64,000 nt of DNA, taken from positions 1 to 64,000 of the forward strand of contig JBOGWU010000277.1 in NCBI GenBank assembly GCA_050693935.1, in the 5' to 3' direction. Position 1 is the stretch's first letter. Each line of letters opens with the position of its first letter. Shown piece by piece: positions 24,809 through 33,649 of this stretch. The notes below the pieces were generated by a model. It ran no database searches, was not told the DNA's origin, and worked only from the letters and a program-made list of their open reading frames with translations. This DNA comes from WHSV01 sp050693935 (lineage in GTDB: Bacteria; Actinomycetota; CADDZG01; WHSQ01). A program made the position numbers and the translations under genes.

Positions 24809-25714
24809 ATCATCGGGCTGAAGAAGGTCAGGGACCTGACGGTCCTCGATGAGCAGGGGCACGAGCAGGGCCTTCCGATCGCTGCCGCCAGCGCCCTGCT
24901 GAAGGTCGGTAAGAACCTGCTGGTGTTGTCCGATGACGAACGTCAGATGGCGGTGTTCGACGCGGAGTCCGATGAACCCGGTTACCTCATAAGGGTCATG
25001 AGCGGCAAGACCCCGCCAAGCGCCGACGAGCGAGCCGACCACAAGCCGGACTTCGAGTGCATGGCTCTGTTCGCTCCCTTTGGTCGCTTCGAGCAGGGCG
25101 CGATCCTCGGTCTGGGCTCAGGCTCCGCTCCCGACCGGGACAAGGGCACGCTGCTGTTGCTGACGGACGATCATCGGCCGAGAGAACCCTTCGAGGTCGT
25201 GGAACTGGGGGAACTTTACGAGCGGCTAAGAGAGGACCTCGACGACCTCAACATCGAGGGCAGCGCGGTCGTGGGGGACGACTTCCGTCTGATGCAACGA
25301 GGCAACGGTCCCAAGGGTCGTAACGCGCGCGTCGATGTCGAGCTGACCGCGGTCCGGCATGCGCTGGACCAACGCGAACAGCTTCCGGCCACTTCCGTCA
25401 CCGGCATCGAGTTCTACGAGCTCGGTCAGGTGCGCGGCGTCCCTCTCTGCTTCTCCGACGCCTCCCCGCTACCCGACGGCCGCATGGCCTTCATCGCCTC
25501 GGCCGAGTCCTCCGGCGGGCACCTCGGCTCCTCCATCGGGCTGATGGAGTCCGACGGTACGGTCTCGTTCAACGAGCCCATCGATCACGAGCTGAAGCTC
25601 GAGGGCCTGGTGGCGCGCGTCACCGACGAGGGTCAAGTGCATCTCCTGATGGTCAGCGATGCCGACGACCCCGACAGCCCGTCTCCCCTGATGGAGACCT
25701 ATCTGGAGCTCTAA
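24809..25714 (+). CDS. protein of unknown function with probable ATC start
   Basis: About 301 residues. The frame is open from 24782, but it has no ATG, GTG or TTG before codon 33 or later of the coding stretch. GAGGGGG at 24794-24800 points to ATC at 24809 (then ATCGGGCTGAAG), with a CTG at 24818 as the alternative. A start at the later TTG would cut off the strand VRDLTVLD. The protein is acidic, with beta-rich stretches such as FEQGAILGLGSGSAPDRD, GSAVVGDDFRLMQRG and GRMAFIASAESSG. The GLGSGS element recalls DUF6929-like beta-propeller proteins, which is not verified. It diverges from the desulfurase operon. Confidence 0.7.
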   Translation: MIGLKKVRDLTVLDEQGHEQGLPIAAASALLKVGKNLLVLSDDERQMAVFDAESDEPGYLIRVMSGKTPPSADERADHKPDFECMALFAPFGRFEQGAILGLGSGSAPDRDKGTLLLLTDDHRPREPFEVVELGELYERLREDLDDLNIEGSAVVGDDFRLMQRGNGPKGRNARVDVELTAVRHALDQREQLPATSVTGIEFYELGQVRGVPLCFSDASPLPDGRMAFIASAESSGGHLGSSIGLMESDGTVSFNEPIDHELKLEGLVARVTDEGQVHLLMVSDADDPDSPSPLMETYLEL

Positions 25715-26032
25715 CGGCCGGGCGGCCCCCGCCCACTTTTCGACCGGCGCGCACCAAATCGGACCGGCACAGTCGAAAGAAGCCCGGTAGCGACGCAGGC
25801 TAGCCCGCGGGCTTGCTCGCGTCGCGCTCCGCATGGCCCACCGCCGGGGCCAGGCTCGACACCACCAGCGCGACCGCCGCGGTAACGGTCATCGTCAATT
25901 TCAGAATTCGCATCCGCCCTCGATATATGGGAGCCGGCCACCACCCCGCGAAGAGGGACGTGTCCAGGGCGTGTCGGCCGCGGCGACCGGGCTCCTCATG
26001 GCGTGTTTCGCCGTGAGGGCGCGCATCCCCTC
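25715..26032. other. intergenic region, 318 bases
   Basis: Separates a plus-strand gene of unknown function from a minus-strand deaminase. Just after the upstream stop is a short GC hairpin (GGCCG-GG-CGGCC) followed by CCCGCCCACTTTT, a weak terminator at best. The only coding signal is the 37-codon signal-peptide-like frame at 25800-25913, listed separately. Nothing is recognised in 25914-26032. Confidence 0.5.
25800..25913 (-). CDS. possible tiny secreted peptide
   Basis: A 37-codon frame. Basic start (MRILK), a hydrophobic core TVTAAVALVVSSLAPAVGHA ending in a good signal-peptidase site (GHA), then only about nine residues (ERDASKPAG). GAGGG precedes the ATG at 4 nt. It could be a small secreted peptide or the leftover 5' end of a lost exported protein gene. 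Its length makes chance occurrence possible. Confidence 0.3.
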   Translation of the reverse strand: MRILKLTMTVTAAVALVVSSLAPAVGHAERDASKPAG

Positions 26033-26512
26033 CTAGTAGATGATGGCGTCGGGGCGGGCACGCCATCGATCGAGGACCGCTTTGGCCTCGTCTCGCATCA
26101 ACTGCGACATCTCCAGCGAGCGCGACTCCAGCGCGAGGCCCAGCTCCCGATAGAGCCACTCGTCGTCGAAGCCGATCGCGGCGGCGTCCGCCCTGTGGTT
26201 GGCGAAGTAGACGTGCTCGACCCGTGCCCAGTACAACGCAGCCATGCACATCGGGCAGGGCTCGCTGCTGGAGTAGACGACGCAGCCGGCCAGGCGATGG
26301 TCCCCCAGGGTGCGGCATGCGTCTCGGATCGCGAGGATCTCGGCGTGAGCGCTCGGGTCCTTGTCGACGAGAACCCGGTTGCGGCCACGGCCGACCACCT
26401 CGCCGCCCCGCACGACGATTGCGCCGAAGGGTCCTCCTGCGTCGTCCCCCACGGCCTCGGCCGAAAGGTCGATGGCCGCCTGCATGAACCGGAACTCTGG
26501 ATGTTTGGTCAC
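26033..26512 (-). CDS. nucleoside deaminase, guanine/tRNA-adenosine deaminase family
   Basis: 159 residues with the zinc-dependent deaminase signature: SAHAEILAIRDA (zinc His and catalytic Glu) and SSSEPCPMCMAALYWA (two zinc Cys). The tail contains GFDDEWLYREL. The combination of YSSSEPCPMC with the C-terminal FDD motif is closest to bacterial guanine deaminase-type proteins; a TadA role is less likely because the tail lacks the usual basic tRNA-binding end. The GTG at 26512 is taken as the start. A TATTAG/GATTAT box just upstream may be a leaderless promoter. Confidence 0.88.
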   Translation of the reverse strand: MTKHPEFRFMQAAIDLSAEAVGDDAGGPFGAIVVRGGEVVGRGRNRVLVDKDPSAHAEILAIRDACRTLGDHRLAGCVVYSSSEPCPMCMAALYWARVEHVYFANHRADAAAIGFDDEWLYRELGLALESRSLEMSQLMRDEAKAVLDRWRARPDAIIY

Positions 26513-26602
26513 AGCGCCTAATAATCCCCGACCGGCGCCTGAGTGGGGGGATTGAGGACCAATTCGACTCAAGAGCCCCAGGGGCATGCCGATGGAGTCA
26601 AC

Positions 26603-27679
26603 GTGCCAGACATTCACGATTTCCTGAGACTCGTCCTCGACCACAAAGCATCCGATTTGCACTTGAAGGCCGGCTCGCCGCCCACTCTTCGCGTGTCCGG
26701 AAATCTCGGACGCGTGAAGCTCGAGCGCCTGAGCGCGGCCGACTGCGAGCAGGCGGCCATGGTGATGATGAGCGAAGACCACATCGCCGAGCTCAAGGTC
26801 AAGGGCGAGGTCGATTTCGCCCATTCGGAGCCCGGGGTCGGGCGCTTCCGGGTCAACGTCCACCGCCAGCGGGGCAGCATCGCCATCGCCGCTCGCCTCG
26901 TGCTGGCGACGGTCCCCTCGTTTCAGTCGCTCGGACTTCCGAACGCCGTCGAGCAACTCGCCAACGAGCACCGTGGACTGCTGCTCGTCACGGGACCGAC
27001 ATCGTCGGGCAAGACGACCACCACCGGGGCCATCATCAGCCACATCAACAACACCAGGCCGGCTCACATTCTGACGATCGAGGATCCCATCGAGATCCTG
27101 CACAACGATCAACAGTCGGTGGTGACTCAGCGAGAGATCGGGCAGGACACGGGTGATTTCGCAACCGCGCTGCGCGCGGCGATGCGCCAGGACCCAGACG
27201 TCATCTTCGTGGGCGAGATTCGCGACACCGAGACCGTGCGGGCCGCCCTGCAGGCGGCCGAGACCGGCCACTTCGTCGTAGCCACCATGCACACGACCGA
27301 CGTGTCCGAGACCGTCAACCGCGTCATCGACTTCTTTCCTCCGCACCAGCAGAACCAGGCACGCGTCGCCCTCGCGAGCACCATCGCGGGAGTCGTCTCG
27401 CAGCGACTACTCCCGCGCAAGGGCGGGGGCCGGGTCGCGGCCATCGAGGTAATGGTGATGAACGGACGCATCCGTGACCTGATCCTCAGCGCCGACAAGA
27501 CCCACATGATGCACGAGATCATTGCGGAGTCCGGCTTCTACGGGATGCAGACCTTCGACCAGGCGCTGCTCGGCCTGTACCGGCAGGGTCTCGTCACGCT
27601 TGAGGACGCCAAGAACGCCGCGACCAACTCACACGACTTCCAGATCGCGCTGCGAGCCGAGGGCTTGCAGGAGATCTAG
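26603..27679 (+). CDS. pilT: PilT-like twitching motility/type IV pilus retraction ATPase
   Basis: 358 residues. A hexameric cytoplasmic AAA-like ATPase that pulls pilin subunits back into the membrane. Walker A is GPTSSGKTTTT, the Asp box and Walker B are in ILTIEDPIE and MRQDPDVIFVGEIRDTET, and the His box is GHFVVATMHTTD. The N-terminal PAS-like domain begins DFLRLVLDHKASDLHLKAG. The GTG at 26603 with GGAG 5 nt upstream is preferred to the GTG at 26543 because it gives the normal PilT N terminus. No other pilus genes lie in the window. Confidence 0.92.
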   Translation: MPDIHDFLRLVLDHKASDLHLKAGSPPTLRVSGNLGRVKLERLSAADCEQAAMVMMSEDHIAELKVKGEVDFAHSEPGVGRFRVNVHRQRGSIAIAARLVLATVPSFQSLGLPNAVEQLANEHRGLLLVTGPTSSGKTTTTGAIISHINNTRPAHILTIEDPIEILHNDQQSVVTQREIGQDTGDFATALRAAMRQDPDVIFVGEIRDTETVRAALQAAETGHFVVATMHTTDVSETVNRVIDFFPPHQQNQARVALASTIAGVVSQRLLPRKGGGRVAAIEVMVMNGRIRDLILSADKTHMMHEIIAESGFYGMQTFDQALLGLYRQGLVTLEDAKNAATNSHDFQIALRAEGLQEI

Positions 27680-27691
27680 GGGCGCTGCGAC

Positions 27692-29245
27692 TCACGCCCT
27701 GGAAGCCCCTTCGCGAGAGCGCAGCTTCGTAACCAGGTTGTTGAGGCTCGTGCGCTCCTGCGGGGTGAGGCCCGCCACCAGGTAGGCCGCCACGTACACG
27801 ATCCCACCCAGGACTCCGAGTATCGCCAGGTCGAGCGGCGAGCGGGCGTCGAGAACTAGCTGCCCCGCCCACATCACCCCGGCGGCCGCGGCTCCAGGAA
27901 TCAGCAGGCGCCCGTAGCGCGCGTCGTAGGGCTGAATTCGCACGAAGCGATGGACGAGCGTGAGCCTAAAGAGGTTCGAGACGGTGAACGTGATGGCGTT
28001 GGCAAGCGCGGCTCCTTCGATGCCGTAGCGAGAGCAGAGCCAGATCGCGAGCACGACATCGAGCACGAGGGAGCTGACGTAGACGAGCAGGTCCCAGCCG
28101 GTGCGGCCCACCATGATCAGGATGAAGCCGGCGCTCCCCGTCACGACGTTGGCGAGTTGTCCCGCGAGCAGGATCAGCAGCGCGGTTCGCCCCGCGTCGG
28201 CGAAGTCCGAACCAAACAAGCTCATGACGGCATCGGGCGCGATCGCGATCAAGGCGAACACGGGCAGCGTTGCCGCCACCAGCCAGCGCGTGAGCGTCTT
28301 GTACAGGTCGTCGAGACGCGCGTGCTGACCTCGGTTGTAGAGGTCGGCCACGTAGGGACCGAACATCAGGTTGACGGACGTTAGAAACAGCATCACCACC
28401 TGCCCGGCGCGCAGCGCCGCGGAGTAGACGCCCACTTCGGAATCGCTGACGAAGTAGGTGAGAACGAAGAGGTCGGTCCAGAACAAGAGTTGTGCAAACA
28501 GGGCGGCGGGCGCGCGCGGTCCCGCATAGCGCGCCAGCTTTCCGAGCCAGCCCACCTCCGGCGGCGCGATCTCCCAAGTTCGCGACTCCCTGCGCCACGA
28601 CAGCCACGCTGCAACCGAGGCCGCCGCCCATGAGAGCGAGTAGGCCGCGATGCTGGCCGTGGCCGTCGTAGAAACCGTCCACATCAGCAGCGTCAGCAGT
28701 ATCCATCCAACGTTCTGGCCCGCCCAGAAGATGAACAGGGTGTAGCGCATGATCTTGAGCCCGCGCGTCGCGGCCAGCCACACATTGGTGAGGGCGAGGA
28801 AGGGCAGCCCCGCGGCGGCGACCTCGACCGCCCAGCGATGATCAGCCCGGTCGACGTTGAACAGGCTGTAGATCGGCTCCGCGAAGACAACGACGAGTCC
28901 GGCGACGGCGGCGCTGACCGCCAGGGCGATCCACGTCGCTCGCGCCACCGTCCCCCTGATGCGCCGCCACTCCCCCGTCCCGGCGTCCACCGCCACGTCC
29001 CTCAAGACCGCCATGTCCATTCCGGCGCGCGTGGCGAAGGAGGCCACGAACGCCGCCTGAGTCAGCACCGTCACCACCCCGTAGCCGGCGCTGCCCAGGG
29101 TGCGGGTCATCAGCACCTGAATTACGAGTAGGGCGGCGGCGGCGACCCCAATGCCCACCACGTTCTGAGCGGTTCCTGACAGGATCGTGTGGTAATCCCC
29201 GCGGGGGGACTTCCCGCCCTCTTCGGCGCCGGGCGCCGCTCTCAT
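27692..29245 (-). CDS. polysaccharide flippase, MATE/MVF superfamily (Wzx-like)
   Basis: 517 residues with about 14 hydrophobic segments in paired blocks, the pattern of lipid-linked oligosaccharide exporters. The start segment GTAQNVVGIGVAAAALLVIQ, the loop MTRTLGSAGYGVVTV and the Asp/Arg-bearing DMAVLRDVA match the polysaccharide biosynthesis (RfbX/Wzx) family. It would move undecaprenyl-linked glycan units across the membrane. It diverges from sqdB across 138 nt and marks one edge of the surface-glycan locus. A second, unrelated-looking flippase lies at 34782. Confidence 0.85.
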   Translation of the reverse strand: MRAAPGAEEGGKSPRGDYHTILSGTAQNVVGIGVAAAALLVIQVLMTRTLGSAGYGVVTVLTQAAFVASFATRAGMDMAVLRDVAVDAGTGEWRRIRGTVARATWIALAVSAAVAGLVVVFAEPIYSLFNVDRADHRWAVEVAAAGLPFLALTNVWLAATRGLKIMRYTLFIFWAGQNVGWILLTLLMWTVSTTATASIAAYSLSWAAASVAAWLSWRRESRTWEIAPPEVGWLGKLARYAGPRAPAALFAQLLFWTDLFVLTYFVSDSEVGVYSAALRAGQVVMLFLTSVNLMFGPYVADLYNRGQHARLDDLYKTLTRWLVAATLPVFALIAIAPDAVMSLFGSDFADAGRTALLILLAGQLANVVTGSAGFILIMVGRTGWDLLVYVSSLVLDVVLAIWLCSRYGIEGAALANAITFTVSNLFRLTLVHRFVRIQPYDARYGRLLIPGAAAAGVMWAGQLVLDARSPLDLAILGVLGGIVYVAAYLVAGLTPQERTSLNNLVTKLRSREGASRA

Positions 29246-29383
29246 CGTGCGAACTGGCTCGGCAAGTCAACCAACCTCGTGGCTCAAAGACGTCGTAGTG
29301 AACGGGAACGCTAGTATGCTGCGGCGCCAATGGGCGTGGCACAACGGGGTAGCCGCGCGGACATGGACACATGGAGAGCAAAC

Positions 29384-30559
29384 GTGAGAATTCTCATTCT
29401 GGGTGGTGACGGCTACCTCGGGTGGCCGACGGCAATGAATCTGGCCAACCAAGGCTACGACGTGAGCGTGGTGGACAGCTTCCATCGCCGGCTCTGGGAC
29501 GACGAGATCGGCTCTGGCTCGCTTACGCCGATCAAGTCCCTGCGTGAGCGGGTCCGAACGTGGAACGAGGTCGGCGACCGCTCCATCGAGATGTTCGTGG
29601 GAGATATCTGCGACTGGGACTTTCTCGCCGGCGTCTTCAAGGAGACTCAGCCCGAGGCCATCGTGCACTACGGCGAGCACCGCGCCGCCCCCTTCTCGAT
29701 GCTTTCGCGCCGGCACGCGGTCATGACTCAAGTCAACAACGTCGTAGGCACCCTGAACGTGCTCTACGCGATGAAGGAGTTCACGCCCGAATCGCACCTC
29801 GTCAAACTCGGAACGATGGGCGAGTACGGCACGCCGAACATCGACATCGAAGAGGGCTTCATCAAGATCAACCACAACGGGCGCAGCGACATCATGCAGT
29901 TCCCGAAGAAGCCGGGCTCGTTCTACCACCTCTCCAAGGTCCACGACAGCCACAACATCGAATTCGTTTGTCGCGTGTGGGGGCTGCGCGCGACCGACCT
30001 CAACCAGGGCGTCGTCTACGGAGTCCACACCGACGAGACCGAGCTGCATCCCGATCTCGCGACGCGTTTCGACTACGACGACGTTTGGGGCACCGTGCTC
30101 AACCGCTATTGCGTCCAGGCCGCCATCGGCCATCCACTGACCGTCTACGGTAAGGGCGGTCAGACGCGCGGCTTCCTCGACATCCGCGACACGCTGGCCT
30201 GCGTCGAGCTCGCCATAGCGAATCCTGCCGACATGGGCGAGTTCCGCGTCTTCAACCAGTTCACCGAGCAGTTCACCGTAGGTGAGCTCGCAGAAAAGGT
30301 CGCCGAAGGAGCCCGCAAGCTCGGCTGGGAGCCCACCATCGAACACCTGCCGAATCCGCGCGTCGAGCAGGAGGAGCACTACTACAACGCCAAGCACACC
30401 AAGCTGCTCGACCTGGGTCTCGAGCCCCACCTGCTGTCTGACACGCTCATCGACGGCCTTCTGGAGACCGTGCGCGACCATGCGGAGCTGGTGGATCGCG
30501 ATCTGCTCTACCCGAGTCATAGCTGGACCGAGGGCAAGCTCGCCAAGCCCCTCCACTAA
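29384..30559 (+). CDS. sqdB: UDP-sulfoquinovose synthase SqdB
   Basis: 391 residues. Converts UDP-glucose and sulfite to UDP-sulfoquinovose, the headgroup donor for sulfolipid. This is an extended SDR: the NAD loop is LILGGDGYLGWPTAMNLA, the active site has Thr in KLGTMGEYGTPN and Tyr/Lys in SFYHLSKVHDS. Segments such as ATDLNQGVVYGV, YGKGGQTRGFLDIRDT and EEHYYNAKHTKL are nearly diagnostic for the SQD1/SqdB family. The GTG at 29384 follows GGAGAG by 5 nt and gives the family N terminus; longer starts are less likely. No SqdX-like glycosyltransferase is obvious beside it. Confidence 0.95.
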   Translation: MRILILGGDGYLGWPTAMNLANQGYDVSVVDSFHRRLWDDEIGSGSLTPIKSLRERVRTWNEVGDRSIEMFVGDICDWDFLAGVFKETQPEAIVHYGEHRAAPFSMLSRRHAVMTQVNNVVGTLNVLYAMKEFTPESHLVKLGTMGEYGTPNIDIEEGFIKINHNGRSDIMQFPKKPGSFYHLSKVHDSHNIEFVCRVWGLRATDLNQGVVYGVHTDETELHPDLATRFDYDDVWGTVLNRYCVQAAIGHPLTVYGKGGQTRGFLDIRDTLACVELAIANPADMGEFRVFNQFTEQFTVGELAEKVAEGARKLGWEPTIEHLPNPRVEQEEHYYNAKHTKLLDLGLEPHLLSDTLIDGLLETVRDHAELVDRDLLYPSHSWTEGKLAKPLH

Positions 30560-30839
30560 AAAAGGTGCCGGCCTCGTTCCTGGACCCTAGGGGGTGTGTT
30601 TCGCGACACTTCGGGGTCCAGAAAGACCCCAAACCGGCATCGAGGGGAAATGGGAGCTCACCGGCCTTGAGAGAGCCCGATGCCTTTCGAGGTCCGACGA
30701 ACCCGACGGCCCTCCGCGGCGCTCCCCCGGCTTGATCGCACGCGGGAGGCATTATCCTGCTCGTTCCATCCTCGAGTGCCCTAGGCTCTCGGGCTGGCTG
30801 CCGACAATGGGACGGCCCTGAACCGCAGAGGAGGCCACG
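30560..30839 (+). other. structured leader or terminator region before rmlA
   Basis: 280 bases with no gene. It can form competing hairpins: GGTGCCGG (30564-30571) with CCGGCATC (30634-30641) as an outer stem, TGGACCC (30581-30587) with GGGTCCA (30614-30620) inside it, GTGT/ACAC (30596-30609) at the tip, or alternatively GGGGTC (30613-30618) with GACCCC (30625-30630). The second and last are mutually exclusive. No T-run follows. It may be a terminator for sqdB or an attenuator-like leader. The rest, 30650-30828, shows nothing beyond the AGGAGG site for rmlA. Confidence 0.4.
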
Positions 30840-31904
30840 ATCAAAGCGTTGGTGCTGTCGGGGGGGCACGGAATCCGCCTGCGCCCGATAACCCATACCA
30901 GTGCCAAGCAGCTCGTGCCTATAGGGAATCGCCCGATCATCGATTTCGGCCTCGAGGCGATTGCGGAGGCGGGCGTCGAAGACGTGGGTATCGTGGTTGG
31001 TGAAACTCATGCCGAGATCGAGGCTTACGTCGGCGACGGTTCCCGGTACGGGATAGCGGTCACCTACATCTACCAGTCGGCCCCTCTGGGCCTCGCGCAT
31101 GCGGTGCTCACGGCGGAGGAGTTCTTGGACAACGAGCCCTTCGTGATGTTTCTGGGCGACAACCTGATCGCCGGGGGTATCAGCGAGTTCGTGCAGCACT
31201 TCGTCAAGAGCAGACCCACGGCGCAGATCCTGCTCGCGAAGGTCCACGACCCCGAGCGATTCGGAGTCGCGGAGCTCGACGAGCTCGGCGGGGTGCGCCG
31301 ATTGCTTGAGAAGCCTGCCGACCCCCCGAGCGATCTCGCGCTCGTGGGCGTTTACATGTTCTCGTCCCGGATCATGGAAGCGGCGCGAGCGATCCAACCG
31401 AGTGCTCGAGGCGAGCTCGAGATCACGGACGCGATCCAGTGGATGATCGACGCGGGAGATGATGTCCAGTCACAGATCATCGAGGGGTGGTGGAAAGACA
31501 CCGGCCAGGTGGTCGATCTCTTGGAGGCGAACCGCATCGTGCTGGACACGTTGGAGTCAAGGATCGTGGGCAATGTGGACGCAGACTCGGAGGTCCAGGG
31601 ACGGGTGGTCATCGAAGAGGGAGCGGTGCTTGTCAACAGCTACGTCCGGGGGCCGGCGACGATCGGATGCGGAGCCAAGCTGGTGAACACGTTCATCGGC
31701 CCTTACACGTCGGTGGGCCAGGATTGCGTGCTAACGGACTGCGAGGTGGAGCACTCGATCATCCTTGAGAAAAGCAGGATCGAGGGGATCCGTCGAATCG
31801 AGGACTCGTTGATCGGCAAACAGGTCGAGGTGGCACCCGCCGGCGAGAAGCCGCGCGCCTTTCGACTGGTCCTCGGGGACCACAGCCGGGTGGGCCTCCT
31901 GTAG
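30840..31904 (+). CDS. rmlA: glucose-1-phosphate thymidylyltransferase, long form
   Basis: 354 residues; makes dTDP-glucose from glucose-1-phosphate and dTTP. The nucleotide-binding loop reads KALVLSGGHGIRLRPIT, with LGDNLIAGG as the metal-binding Asp region. The C-terminal part is a left-handed beta helix (GNVDADSEVQGRVV, VNSYVRGPATIGCG), as in the 355-residue long-type enzymes. AGGAGG stands 5 nt before an ATC codon, and the residues after it fit the family N terminus exactly. The first standard start is a TTG three codons later that would remove the first beta strand, so ATC initiation or a base error is implied. It abuts rmlB. Confidence 0.92.
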   Translation: MKALVLSGGHGIRLRPITHTSAKQLVPIGNRPIIDFGLEAIAEAGVEDVGIVVGETHAEIEAYVGDGSRYGIAVTYIYQSAPLGLAHAVLTAEEFLDNEPFVMFLGDNLIAGGISEFVQHFVKSRPTAQILLAKVHDPERFGVAELDELGGVRRLLEKPADPPSDLALVGVYMFSSRIMEAARAIQPSARGELEITDAIQWMIDAGDDVQSQIIEGWWKDTGQVVDLLEANRIVLDTLESRIVGNVDADSEVQGRVVIEEGAVLVNSYVRGPATIGCGAKLVNTFIGPYTSVGQDCVLTDCEVEHSIILEKSRIEGIRRIEDSLIGKQVEVAPAGEKPRAFRLVLGDHSRVGLL

Positions 31905-32924
31905 ATGCGGCTCTTCGTTACGGGGGGCGCGGGGTTCATCGGATCCAACTTCATTCGTTGGGTGCTTGCCAATGACGTCCATGTCCGCATAACCAATTAC
32001 GACGTGCTCACCTACGCGGGGAACCCGGCCAACCTCCGAGGCCTTGAAGACGACCCCCGTTATGGCTTTGTGCAAGGCGACATCTGCGATGTTGCGACCT
32101 TGTCTGAGCATCTGCCCGGACACGACGCGGTCGTGAACTTCGCCGCCACATCCCACGTAGACCGATCTATCGAAGGAGCTACGGAGTTCGTGCGGACCAA
32201 CGTGGTCGGTGCCAACAGCCTCTTCGATGCGGCGATGCGTCTGAAGATCGAGAGGTTCCTGCACGTCTCGACCGACGAGACCTACGGTTCCATCGCGGAG
32301 CCCGGAGTCTTCTACGAGGGAGATGCCCTCGAGCCGAACAGCCCCTACGCGGCGTCAAAGGCTGCGGCGGACCTGCTTGCACGGTCCTATCGGATGACCC
32401 ACGGCTACCCCATCGTCATCACTCGCACGTCGAACACATTCGGTCCCTACCAGTTCCCCGAGAAGATCGTTCCTCTGTTCGTCACCAACCTGATCGACGG
32501 GCTCAAGGTTCCTCTCTACGGTGACGGCCGCAACGTGCGCGACTGGACCTACGTGATCGACAATGTGCGCGCGCAATGGCTGGTGCTCACCGAGGGCCAA
32601 GCCGGCGAGACCTACAACATCGGAGCGGGCAACGAAATGTCCAATGAAGAGTTGACTCATAGACTCCTGGAGCGCCTTGGTCGGCGCGGTAGGGAGGCGG
32701 AGGAGATGATCGAGTGGGTTGCCGATCGACCGGGCCACGACCTTCGTTACGCGATCGATTCCACGCGCGTCCGAGAGCTTGGCTGGAGACCCGAGTCCAC
32801 GTTTGACGAGGCGCTGGATGAGACGATCGCGTGGTACCGGGCGAACGAGTGGTGGTGGCGACCTCTCCAGGCACGAGGCGCCAGCCGGCGCCGGGGTCTC
32901 GGGCGCGTGCGGACGGCAACCTAG
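31905..32924 (+). CDS. rmlB: dTDP-glucose 4,6-dehydratase
   Basis: 339 residues; converts dTDP-glucose to dTDP-4-keto-6-deoxyglucose. Extended SDR with VTGGAGFIGSNFIRWVL (NAD), the catalytic Thr-Asp-Glu in HVSTDETYGS, and Tyr/Lys in NSPYAASKAAADLL. ARSYRMTHGYPIVITRTSNT and GPYQFPEKIVPLF are typical RmlB elements. The ATG follows the rmlA stop with no gap. No rmlC or rmlD is present, so the keto sugar probably goes to the WecE-like aminotransferase two genes downstream. Confidence 0.95.
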   Translation: MRLFVTGGAGFIGSNFIRWVLANDVHVRITNYDVLTYAGNPANLRGLEDDPRYGFVQGDICDVATLSEHLPGHDAVVNFAATSHVDRSIEGATEFVRTNVVGANSLFDAAMRLKIERFLHVSTDETYGSIAEPGVFYEGDALEPNSPYAASKAAADLLARSYRMTHGYPIVITRTSNTFGPYQFPEKIVPLFVTNLIDGLKVPLYGDGRNVRDWTYVIDNVRAQWLVLTEGQAGETYNIGAGNEMSNEELTHRLLERLGRRGREAEEMIEWVADRPGHDLRYAIDSTRVRELGWRPESTFDEALDETIAWYRANEWWWRPLQARGASRRRGLGRVRTAT

Positions 32925-32934
32925 CGGCCCCGCG

Positions 32935-33612
32935 ATGACGACCGGCTCGGGATCCCTGGAGCACCCCACCTACTGGTGGTACGTCGCGCGCAGGCGGCTC
33001 CTGGAGCGGGTTCTCGGCCCTTACGTATCCGCCGGGGACAGGATCCTCGACGTCGGAAGCGCGGACGGACCAAGCGTGGAGTGGCTTGGAGACCGGGTTT
33101 CGCTTGACATCGACCCGCGCGGCCTGCGGGCCGGCGGCGTCTCCGGCGCGGTCGAGTCGCTTCCCTTTTCCGATGACCGCTTCGATGTAGTGTGCGCGTT
33201 CGACGTGGTCGAGCACTGTCTCGACGAGACCAGGGCGTTGTCGGAGCTTCGACGTGTGACGAGACCGGGCGGCGCGGTGCTGCTGGCGGTCCCCGCCTAC
33301 CAATGGATGTGGAGCGCTTTCGATGCTCGGGCAGGCCACCACCGGCGTTACACCCGAACTCGTTTGAAGCAGGCCACAGAGGCCGTCGGCTTGAAGGTCG
33401 AGCGGGCAACCTACGTCTTTGCCTCGACCCTGCCGTTCTTCATCGCGGCACGCCTCGTGACCAAGCTGAGAGGCTCGGGCGATCGCGTCCAAGCTCTCCC
33501 ACCATTTGTGGCACGGTCGCTGCTCGCCGTGGCGCGGCTCGACGAGATGCTGCTGGCTCGCTGGAACCTCCCGGTCGGTTCATCAGTCGTTCTGTGCGGA
33601 AGAAAGGTGTAG
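32935..33612 (+). CDS. class I SAM-dependent methyltransferase
   Basis: 225 residues from the ATG 10 nt after rmlB. Motif I is RILDVGSADGPSVEWLG, the acidic motif II is VSLDIDPRGL, and then come FDVVCAFDVVEHCLDE and VTRPGGAVLLAVPAYQWMW. The HHRRYTRTRLKQ segment is common in methyltransferases found in glycan clusters. It could methylate a sugar or act on a lipid carrier; the sequence does not tell. It is within the rmlA-rmlB-wecE operon. Confidence 0.85.
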   Translation: MTTGSGSLEHPTYWWYVARRRLLERVLGPYVSAGDRILDVGSADGPSVEWLGDRVSLDIDPRGLRAGGVSGAVESLPFSDDRFDVVCAFDVVEHCLDETRALSELRRVTRPGGAVLLAVPAYQWMWSAFDARAGHHRRYTRTRLKQATEAVGLKVERATYVFASTLPFFIAARLVTKLRGSGDRVQALPPFVARSLLAVARLDEMLLARWNLPVGSSVVLCGRKV

Positions 33613-33649
33613 TCGTGATCGGTGGCGCAACAGCCCTCCTCCGAGAGTC

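Noticed and set aside
26033..27346. Deaminase with a 270-residue N-terminal extension
   Set aside because: The extension is antisense to pilT; the deaminase family starts at the GTG at 26512.
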